From contig CABQIF010000065.1 of the NCBI GenBank assembly GCA_902464115.1, positions 1 through 12,096 on the forward strand: a stretch of DNA of 12,096 bases. Reading direction: 5' to 3'. The notes beneath the pieces were generated by a model. The model made no database searches. It was not told the DNA's origin and saw only the letters and a list, made by a program, of their open reading frames with translations. Made by a program: the position numbers and the translations under genes. Within the stretch, counting starts at the first letter, position 1; each line of letters begins with the position of its first letter. This document shows positions 7,528 to 12,061 of the stretch, in pieces. Source of the DNA: an uncultured Ruminococcus sp. Lineage in GTDB: Bacteria > Bacillota > Clostridia > Oscillospirales > Ruminococcaceae.

Positions 7528-8475
7528 ATGCCAATTTGTATTCCAAAAGAATTGCCGGCATTTCAGACGCTGGCAAATGAAAATATCTTTGTCATGGATA
7601 ATGACCGTGCCTCTCATCAGGACATCCGCCCGTTGCGGGTGCTCCTGCTGAATCTGATGCCGAAAAAAATTGAAACGGAATGTCAGTTTCTGCGGCTGCT
7701 CAGCAACACGCCGATTCAAGTCAATGTGGAATTTTTACAGGTTTCCAGCCACGTCAGCAAGAACACCAACAAAATGCATCTGGATGCCTTTTACCATACG
7801 TTTGCAGAAATCCAAAACGAATATTATGACGGCTGTATTATCACAGGTGCTCCGGTCGAGCACCTTTCTTTTGCCGATGTCGACTACTGGGAAGAGCTGC
7901 AACAAATCATGGAGTGGACAAAGACCCATGTCTTTTCCACCATGCATATCTGCTGGGGGGCTCTGGCAGGGCTGAACTACCACTTCGGGATTCCCAAGTA
8001 TGACCTGCCGGAAAAGATGTTCGGAGTCTTTCCGCACAGCGTGCTGCAAAAAAATGTGCAGCTGCTGCGAGGATTTGACGACCGCTTTTATGCTCCGCAC
8101 TCCCGCCACTCAGAAGTGCGGCGTGCGGACATTGAACAAGTGCCAAAACTGAAAATCCTGACCGAATCACCACAAGCTGGCGTGCACATTGTCGCCAACA
8201 CCAACGGAAGACAATATTTTGTCACGGGTCATCTGGAGTATGACCGCATGACGCTGGCGGAGGAGTATTTTCGGGACAAGGAAAAGGGACTGCCGATTGC
8301 CGTCCCCGCCCACTATTTCCCGAACGACGACCCGAGCCAACCGCCCCTCTATACCTGGGGTTGCTGTGCAAACCTGCTCTTTGCAAACTGGTTGAATCAC
8401 TGTGTGTATCAGCTGACGCCGTATGACTTGCAACGGCTGGAGCTTTACAATTGGGGTTGGGAAGCCGGACTGTAA
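7528..8475 (+). CDS. metA: Homoserine O-acyltransferase (MetA), predicted acetyl-CoA user
   Basis: A 315-residue MetA, which acylates L-homoserine in the first committed step of methionine synthesis. Catalytic residues are in place: C142 in MHICWGA, H235 and E237 in TGHLEYD. Residue 111 is glutamate (TGAPVE). In this family E111 goes with acetyl-CoA and glycine with succinyl-CoA, so this should be homoserine O-acetyltransferase despite the MetA fold. ATG 7528 follows AAGGAG by about 10 bp; a longer frame opens inside rluB and is not used. No SAM riboswitch, T-box or promoter fits in the 55-bp gap to rluB, so read-through is likely. The last codons lie in a GCCGG...CCGGC hairpin that ends GCGAC, resembling the 3' half of repeat R. 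Confidence 0.95.
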   Translation: MPICIPKELPAFQTLANENIFVMDNDRASHQDIRPLRVLLLNLMPKKIETECQFLRLLSNTPIQVNVEFLQVSSHVSKNTNKMHLDAFYHTFAEIQNEYYDGCIITGAPVEHLSFADVDYWEELQQIMEWTKTHVFSTMHICWGALAGLNYHFGIPKYDLPEKMFGVFPHSVLQKNVQLLRGFDDRFYAPHSRHSEVRRADIEQVPKLKILTESPQAGVHIVANTNGRQYFVTGHLEYDRMTLAEEYFRDKEKGLPIAVPAHYFPNDDPSQPPLYTWGCCANLLFANWLNHCVYQLTPYDLQRLELYNWGWEAGL

Positions 8476-8484
8476 GCCGGCGAC
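8461..8484 (+). repeat. R-like 3' half at the end of metA
   Basis: GCCGG and CCGGC pair around the metA stop codon and are followed by GAC, giving the GGCGAC ending of repeat R. The 5' half (GTTTCAATCC) is absent, so this is a weak or decayed copy. Confidence 0.35.
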
Positions 8485-8643
8485 CTCCATCCACCCGACT
8501 TCCACCAAAAAAGCAAAAAAGCCCGAAAACTGGGAGGTGGAGGTCGTAGGAAGTCATTTCCCTACTTTACGCACGCGAGAAAAAAAGTAAAAAATTTTCT
8601 CCACATAGAAAGGTATGTATTTGACCTCCTACGACTTCCACCT
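8485..8643 (+). repeat. Structured element E1 in the metA 3' region
   Basis: It has a leader with CGACTTCCACC (8496-8506), an A-rich linker with GCCCGAAAACTGGG, a 5' arm (8535-8556), a conserved AT-rich centre (GAGAAAA...TTTTCTC), and a 3' arm (8622-8643). The arms pair at 20 of 22 positions. The leader is also complementary to the start of the 5' arm (10 of 11). It lies between the metA stop and the terminator at 8752, so it is transcribed with metA. Confidence 0.8.
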
Positions 8644-8664
8644 TTTGTTCCGCCAAATGGCGGC

Positions 8665-8680
8665 GATTTCAATCCACACC
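8665..8680 (+). repeat. Repeat R fragment
   Basis: GATTTCAATCCACACC matches the 5' half of R; the GGCGAC half is missing. It follows a CCGCCA/TGGCGG palindrome (8650-8663) and is followed by a remnant of the element linker (CTCCGAAACTGGGA, 8692-8705). Confidence 0.55.
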
Positions 8681-8751
8681 ACAGAGAAAAACTCCGAAAC
8701 TGGGATGCTTCCGCCACCGCTGTCCCACAAACAACAACAGCATAAAAAAGA

Positions 8752-8787
8752 AACCGATAAAGAAAATTTGCTCTTTATCGGTTTTTT
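8752..8787 (+). terminator. Intrinsic terminator downstream of metA and E1
   Basis: An 11-bp perfect stem, AACCGATAAAG (8752-8762) with CTTTATCGGTT (8773-8783), a 10-nt loop and a run of T to 8787. It ends the metA transcript just before the yjbQ promoter. Confidence 0.88.
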
Positions 8788-8807
8788 GTTTCTTTCTCGA
8801 AAAATCC

Positions 8808-8836
8808 TTTTCAAATCCGAAAAAAGGTGCTATAAT
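8808..8836 (+). promoter_or_regulatory. Promoter of yjbQ
   Basis: Perfect TATAAT (8831-8836) in an extended TGC context, with a weak -35 TTTTCA (8808-8813) at 17 bp. It lies 32 bp before the ATG. Confidence 0.65.
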
Positions 8837-8868
8837 TAAAAAAAGCATACTGAGAAGGAGGGTTTCCC

Positions 8869-9285
8869 ATGCTCTATACGTACCATCTCACCACGCCTGT
8901 CACGGGCTTTGTTTCGATAACGGCTCAAGTCAAGGGAGCGGTCGCAGAAAGCGGTGTCCAGAGCGGCATTTGTGTGGTGTACTGCCCCCACACGACCGCA
9001 GGTATTACCATCAATGAAAACGCTGACCCAGACGTACAGCGAGATTTGCTGCTTGCCTATGCAGAGGCCTTCCCTGACCGCAAGGCGTTTCGCCACGCTG
9101 AGGGCAACTCCGCTGCACACGCAAAGGCCTCTGCCATGGGCAGCAGTGCCACCATCATCGTGGAGCAGGGAGAGCTTCTGCTGGGCACATGGCAAGGCAT
9201 TTATTTCTGCGAATTTGACGGCGTTCGCAACCGGACATTTTACGTTAAGATTCTCGCTGATGGTGTTTCATCCATGCCCCGGTAG
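8869..9285 (+). CDS. yjbQ: YjbQ / UPF0047 family protein
   Basis: A 138-residue protein with all hallmarks of the YjbQ family: PHTTAGITINENADPDV (40-56), HAEGNSAAHAKAS (76-88) and LGTWQGIYFCEFDG (105-118). The conserved His and Asp/Glu residues line a likely metal-binding pocket. Members have been linked to weak thiamine phosphate synthase activity, but the physiological role is unsettled. Length is normal. ATG 8869 follows AAGGAGG by about 7 bp, and the gene has its own promoter. Oddly, the last residues (VSSMPR and the TAG stop) are encoded by a copy of repeat R (9265-9291) that continues past the stop. The natural C-terminus may therefore have been replaced or fixed by the repeat. Confidence 0.93.
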   Translation: MLYTYHLTTPVTGFVSITAQVKGAVAESGVQSGICVVYCPHTTAGITINENADPDVQRDLLLAYAEAFPDRKAFRHAEGNSAAHAKASAMGSSATIIVEQGELLLGTWQGIYFCEFDGVRNRTFYVKILADGVSSMPR

Positions 9286-9291
9286 GGCGAC
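9265..9291 (+). repeat. Repeat R overlapping the yjbQ stop codon
   Basis: A 27-nt copy starting GTTTCATCCATGCC and ending GTAGGGCGAC; the TAG of yjbQ (9283-9285) lies in its GTAGGG part. It starts the E2 module. Confidence 0.75.
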
Positions 9292-9450
9292 TTTAGAAGC
9301 ATCGACTGTCACCAAAAAGTGCAAAAAATCCCGAAAAACTGGGAAGTGCCGGTCGGTGCCAGTCAAATACATACTTAACACACGGAGAAAAAAGTAAAAT
9401 TTCTCTCACATAGAAAGGTTTGTAAATGACCGTCACCGACCGGCACACTT
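9292..9450 (+). repeat. Structured element E2
   Basis: It has a leader with CGACTGTCACC, the A-rich linker with CCCGAAAAACTGGG, a 5' arm (9346-9365), a conserved centre, and a 3' arm (9427-9446). Arms pair at 18 of 20. Arm words are GTGCC/GTGCC. It is flanked by R copies on both sides, so it is the clearest complete R-E-R unit. Confidence 0.8.
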
Positions 9451-9453
9451 TCG

Positions 9454-9483
9454 GTTTCAATCCACGCCCGTGTAAGAGGCGAC
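9454..9483 (+). repeat. Repeat R
   Basis: A 30-nt copy starting GTTTCAATCCACGCCC and ending GAGGCGAC, very close to a type I-C CRISPR repeat in reverse orientation. It is followed by a truncated leader (9484-9518, with CGGCCGTCACC) whose element body has been lost. Confidence 0.75.
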
Positions 9484-9525
9484 TTTGGCATCATCGGCCG
9501 TCACCAAAAAGTGTCAAAACTGCTG

Positions 9526-9557
9526 TCAAACAGTATATATATATATATACTGTTTGA
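9526..9557. repeat. Perfect 32-bp palindrome with (AT)7 centre
   Basis: TCAAACAGT, seven AT repeats, ACTGTTTGA. An additional CTGTCAA/TTGACAG pair (9523-9529, 9561-9567) brackets it. As DNA it could extrude a cruciform; as RNA it forms a hairpin. No T run follows, so it is not a classical terminator. It occupies the place where an element body would be expected. Confidence 0.85.
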
Positions 9558-9567
9558 TTGTTGACAG

Positions 9568-9632
9568 GTCAATGACAAAGTGACAAGAGTGCGAATGCAC
9601 GGCACTCTTGTAGCACTTTGCATTTCATTGAC
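9568..9632 (+). other. Long three-part hairpin, possible small RNA or protein site
   Basis: Stem segments GTCAATG/CATTGAC (9568-9574, 9626-9632), CAAAGTG/CACTTTG (9576-9582, 9614-9620) and CAAGAGTGC/GCACTCTTG (9584-9592, 9602-9610) pair perfectly, 23 bp in all. One-base bulges separate them on one side, and the terminal loop is 9 nt. It contains no gene and no promoter that I can see. It lies between two R copies, upstream of the Sir2 gene. Confidence 0.6.
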
Positions 9633-9647
9633 AAACGCATTTATTTT

Positions 9648-9674
9648 TTTCAATCCTCGCCCTGTACAGGCGAC
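9648..9674 (+). repeat. Repeat R upstream of the Sir2 gene
   Basis: A 27-nt copy starting TTTCAATCCTCGCCC with its hairpin CCTGTACAGG, ending CGAC. The ribosome site of the Sir2 gene lies 12 bp further on. Confidence 0.7.
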
Positions 9675-9701
9675 AAATAAAAGAACAGGAGGTTTTTCAC
9701 A

Positions 9702-10430
9702 ATGATATCAGACGTTGCAACCTTACAAACCATCATCAACCATGCCCACCGCCTTGTATTCTTTGGTGGTGCAGGGGTTTCCACGGAGAGCGGCATTCCG
9801 GACTTCCGCAGCCAAGATGGACTGTATCACCAAAAGTATGACGTGCCGCCGGAAACCATTCTCAGCCACTCGTATTTTGTCCGGCACACCGAGGCATTTT
9901 ATCGCTTTTATCGGGATAAGATGATTTGCTTGTCCGCAAAGCCCAACGCTGCCCACAAAAAGCTTGCTGAAATGGAGCAAAAAGGCATTCTGTCCGCCGT
10001 TGTCACACAAAACATTGATGGGCTGCATCAAATGGCTGGCAGCAAGACCGTCTATGAATTGCACGGCAGTGTCCACCGAAATTACTGCGAACGCTGTCAC
10101 GCCTGCTATGATGCGGAATGGATTTTGCAAACAGAAGGCGTTCCCCACTGTCCACACTGCGGCGGACTGGTGAAACCGGACGTGGTTCTCTATGAGGAAT
10201 CCTTGCCGGAACAGACCGTGGATCAGGCAGTTCAGGCAATTGCTGCGGCAGATGTCCTCATTATCGGGGGGACATCCCTGACCGTGTATCCAGCGTGCAA
10301 CCTGCTCCGGTATTTTAACGGGGAGCATCTGGTTGTGTTGAATCGGGATGCCACACAAATTGACGAACAGGCAGAGCTTTGTATCCGCGAGAAAATCGGA
10401 GCAGTACTCTCCCAGATTGTGCTTCCATAA
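9702..10430 (+). CDS. Sir2-family NAD-dependent protein deacylase
   Basis: A 242-residue sirtuin that removes acyl groups from protein lysines, using NAD and producing nicotinamide and O-acyl-ADP-ribose. The NAD-binding motif GAGVSTESGIPDFR (23-36), TQNIDGLH (102-109) and the catalytic H121 (ELHGS) are intact. The zinc site is C129/C132 and C150/C153, and GTSLTV is present in the C-terminal NAD-binding part. Length is typical of class U/III bacterial sirtuins (cobB-like). ATG 9702 follows AGGAGG (9687-9692) by 9 bp. I find no promoter in the R-rich sequence upstream. It stands alone, bounded by an R copy before and a collapsed R after its stop, as if it were one module of a repeat-separated series. 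Confidence 0.93.
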   Translation: MISDVATLQTIINHAHRLVFFGGAGVSTESGIPDFRSQDGLYHQKYDVPPETILSHSYFVRHTEAFYRFYRDKMICLSAKPNAAHKKLAEMEQKGILSAVVTQNIDGLHQMAGSKTVYELHGSVHRNYCERCHACYDAEWILQTEGVPHCPHCGGLVKPDVVLYEESLPEQTVDQAVQAIAAADVLIIGGTSLTVYPACNLLRYFNGEHLVVLNRDATQIDEQAELCIREKIGAVLSQIVLP

Positions 10431-10443
10431 TAGGGCATCCTTA

Positions 10444-10456
10444 TTTCAATGGCGAC
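10444..10456 (+). repeat. Collapsed repeat R after the Sir2 gene
   Basis: TTTCAAT fused to GGCGAC: the two ends of R with the middle hairpin missing, 14 bp after the stop codon. Confidence 0.45.
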
Positions 10457-10569
10457 AAAGTGCCACTCGGTGACACTCAAATACAGTCCTTACGCAGGGA
10501 GAAAAAAAGTAAAAAATTTTCTCTCTATATAAGGTTTTGTAAACGACTGTCTTAGAGCGTCAATCTTTC
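10457..10569 (+). repeat. Structured element E3 (decayed arms)
   Basis: The centre (GGGAGAAAAAAAGTAAAA, 10498-10515) is well conserved. The arms at 10460-10479 and 10544-10563 pair at only about 12 of 20 positions, and the leader is missing. This looks like an old copy losing its stem. Confidence 0.65.
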
Positions 10570-10596
10570 GATTCCATCCACGCACCGTAGGGCGAC
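10570..10596 (+). repeat. Repeat R
   Basis: A 27-nt copy starting GATTCCATCCACGC and ending CGTAGGGCGAC. Confidence 0.7.
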
Positions 10597-10660
10597 AAGT
10601 GTGCCGGTGTAAGCCGGTCAAATACATACTTAACACACGGAGAAAAAAAGTAAAAAATTT
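10597..10660 (+). repeat. Truncated structured element E4
   Basis: It has a 5' arm (10601-10620; words GTGCC/AAGCC) and the first half of the conserved centre. The match stops after 10660 and unrelated bases lead straight into E5. There is no 3' arm. Confidence 0.7.
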
Positions 10661-10685
10661 AGACTTTTTGGAATAAGTTTGTTTT

Positions 10686-10853
10686 GACCTACATCGACCT
10701 ACATTGACCTACATCAAAAAAGTGCAAAAAAGCCCGAAAAACTGGGGAATGTAGGTCGATGTACCTCATATCCATACTTAACACACGGAGAGAAAAAAAG
10801 TAAAATTTTTTCTCTGTAGAGAGGTATGTAAACGACCTACATAGACCTACATG
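10686..10853 (+). repeat. Structured element E5 with a triple 10-mer leader
   Basis: The leader is three exact tandem 10-mers, GACCTACATC/T (10686-10715), then the linker with GCCCGAAAAACTGGGG, a 5' arm (10749-10768), the centre and a 3' arm (10833-10852). 5' and 3' arms pair at 16 of 20. The first two leader units pair with 10748-10767 at 18 of 20, better than the 3' arm does. Confidence 0.8.
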
Positions 10854-10858
10854 CTTTC

Positions 10859-10885
10859 GTTTCAATCCACGCCCCGTAGGGCGAC
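10859..10885 (+). repeat. Repeat R (best consensus copy)
   Basis: A 27-nt copy starting GTTTCAATCCACGCCCC and ending GTAGGGCGAC; its inner CGCCC/GGGCG forms a hairpin. Confidence 0.8.
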
Positions 10886-11010
10886 AAAAGCCCGAAAACT
10901 GGGAGGTGCAGGTCGGTGAAAGTCAAATACATACTTTACGCACGCGAGAAAAAAAGTAAAATTTTTCTCTATATAGAAGGTACGAAAACGACCTTCACCG
11001 ACCTGCACCC
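10886..11010 (+). repeat. Structured element E6, 5' UTR of the DUF5131 gene
   Basis: The linker AAAGCCCGAAAACTGGGA follows R directly with no leader. Arms 10905-10924 and 10990-11009 pair at 19 of 20, the best of the set (words GTGCA/GTGAA). The 3' arm ends 17 bp before the AGGAGG of the next gene, so any transcript entering from upstream carries this hairpin as leader. Confidence 0.8.
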
Positions 11011-11026
11011 ATAGAACAGACAAGAG

Positions 11027-11042
11027 AGGAGGTGTTTTTATT
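11027..11042 (+). promoter_or_regulatory. Ribosome site that fixes an ATT start codon
   Basis: AGGAGG (11027-11032, extended to AGGAGGTG) is followed after 7 bases by ATT at 11040. No ATG, GTG or TTG occurs in this frame from the ribosome site to 11145. Confidence 0.65.
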
Positions 11043-11753
11043 CCCATCTGGAATCCTTGGCACGGCTGCACAAAATATAGTGCCGGCTGCCAAAATTGCT
11101 ATGTCTATCGCATCGATGCAACACATGGACACAACAGCACCACCGTGCAGAAAACAGCCGCCTTTGCTCTCCCGATGCAACGAACACGCGGCGGCACACT
11201 AAAATTACAGCCGACTGATGAACCCGTCTACACCTGTCTGAGTTCCGAATTTTTCTTGCCGGAAGCCGACGACTGGCGACCGGATATCTGGGCAATGATA
11301 CGCTATCGCTCGGACTTGCAATTTTTTATCATCACCAAACGTATTGTGCGTGCGGCTGCCTGCTTTCCGCCCGACTGGGGAACGGGCTACCCCAATGTAA
11401 CCATCTGCTGCACCACGGAAAACCAACAAGCCGCAGATAAACGGCTGCCCATTCTCCTGCAACTGCCGATTGCAAGGAAAGAAATCATCTGCGAGCCGCT
11501 TTTAACGCCCATACAGTTACAGCCCTATCTACAGCCACAAATTTCCCGTGTCACGGTCGGTGGAGAATCCGGCGAGCAAGCAAGGCTTTGCCGCTGGGAA
11601 TGGGTCACGTCCCTTGCGGCACAGTGTCGTGCTGCAAATGTTCCCTTTACATTTAAACAGACCGGAACGTTTTTTGAAAAAGGGGGACTTTGTTATAAGA
11701 TACCTCGGGCACTGCAACACGCACAGGCACAAAAAGCAATGCAGTTTTTATAG
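11040..11753 (+). CDS. DUF5131 (phage Gp37/Gp68) family protein, apparent ATT start
   Basis: A 237-residue protein of the DUF5131/Gp37-Gp68 family. The N-terminal signature is PIWNPWHGC...GCQNCYVYR; cysteines 10, 17 and 20 resemble a divergent radical-SAM-like cluster site. Later come FIITKRI, PNVTICCTTENQ, ICEPLL, VTVGGESGEQAR and PFTFKQTG, all typical. Family members normally begin Met-Pro-Ile-Trp, and that position is ATT here. The first conventional start (GTG 11145) would delete the whole cysteine motif. ATT with a perfectly spaced ribosome site is therefore the best start, otherwise this is a start-codon mutation in a silent gene. The function is unknown; the family occurs in phages and bacterial chromosomes. 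An R copy begins 2 bp after the TAG. Confidence 0.8.
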   Translation: MPIWNPWHGCTKYSAGCQNCYVYRIDATHGHNSTTVQKTAAFALPMQRTRGGTLKLQPTDEPVYTCLSSEFFLPEADDWRPDIWAMIRYRSDLQFFIITKRIVRAAACFPPDWGTGYPNVTICCTTENQQAADKRLPILLQLPIARKEIICEPLLTPIQLQPYLQPQISRVTVGGESGEQARLCRWEWVTSLAAQCRAANVPFTFKQTGTFFEKGGLCYKIPRALQHAQAQKAMQFL

Positions 11754-11755
11754 TC

Positions 11756-11780
11756 GTTTCATCCTTGCCCTGTAGGCGAC
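11756..11780 (+). repeat. Repeat R directly after the DUF5131 gene
   Basis: A 25-nt copy starting GTTTCATCCTTGCCC and ending GTAGGCGAC, 2 bp after the stop codon. Confidence 0.7.
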
Positions 11781-11914
11781 TTTTGGAATCACCGACCGGC
11801 ACCAAAAAAAGCGGAGGTCTACGGAAGTCAAATACATACTTAACACACGGAGAAAAAAAGTAAAAATTTTTCTTCTATGTATAAGGTATGTAAACGACCT
11901 CCGACGACCTCCGC
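11781..11914 (+). repeat. Structured element E7 with a mismatched leader
   Basis: The leader has CGACCGGCACC (11793-11803). The linker is shortened to an A run and GC, with the CCCGAAAACTGGG part absent. Arms 11811-11830 and 11895-11914 pair at 16 of 20 (words GCGGA/ACGGA). The leader word does not fit these arms but equals the second 3'-arm unit of E2 (9437-9446). Confidence 0.75.
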
Positions 11915-11915
11915 T

Positions 11916-11944
11916 GTTCAATCCACGCCCCACACGGGGGCGAC
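11916..11944 (+). repeat. Repeat R, near full CRISPR-like length
   Basis: A 29-nt copy starting GTTCAATCCACGCCCC and ending GGGGGCGAC, with a longer hairpin than the 27-nt copies. Confidence 0.75.
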
Positions 11945-11975
11945 GAGGAATTTTGTAGCAAATCCCAGCCTTTTC

Positions 11976-12006
11976 ATTTCAATCCACACCCCCATAAAGG
12001 GGCGAC
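11976..12006 (+). repeat. Repeat R, near full CRISPR-like length
   Basis: A 31-nt copy starting ATTTCAATCCACACCCCC and ending GGGGCGAC. Together with the copy at 11916 it encloses a unique 31-nt stretch, the size of a short spacer. Confidence 0.75.
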
Positions 12007-12010
12007 AAGC

Positions 12011-12061
12011 GGTTGTAAGTGCGACAGTTTGGTAGCCGTGGCACTTACAGCCTTATTTTTT
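12011..12061 (+). terminator. Intrinsic terminator closing the repeat region
   Basis: GGTTGTAAGTGC (12011-12022) pairs with GCACTTACAGCC (12041-12052), 12 bp with one G-T pair, followed by TTATTTTTT. It works in the plus direction only; its T run overlaps the end of a probable minus-strand gene. Confidence 0.7.

Noticed and set aside
7153..7719. 188-residue minus-strand frame across the rluB/metA junction
   Set aside because: It is antisense to two convincing genes, with no ribosome site.
8615..8839. Open frame from E1 to the yjbQ promoter
   Set aside because: It runs through the E1 3' arm, an R fragment and an intrinsic terminator; the protein is low complexity.
8954..9397. 147-residue plus frame overlapping yjbQ and E2
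   Set aside because: It is a shifted frame of yjbQ that continues into the repeat; no ribosome site.
9561..9656. Promoters for the Sir2 gene from TTGACA at 9561 or 9628
   Set aside because: Neither has a -10-like sequence at 16-18 bp; both TTGACA copies belong to inverted repeats.
8481..11914. Integron attC sites or a gene-cassette array in the strict sense
   Set aside because: The attC core ends (RYYYAAC...GTTRRRY) are absent, and here the middle is conserved while the arms vary, the opposite of attC.
8481..11914. Retron msr-msd or group II intron
   Set aside because: No reverse transcriptase, no intron domain V-like hairpin and no conserved retron ends were seen; the arms differ between neighbouring copies.
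9265..12006. A functional CRISPR array
   Set aside because: Repeats resemble type I-C, but spacing is irregular, spacers contain genes and hairpins, repeats are of unequal length, and there is no leader or cas gene in the window.
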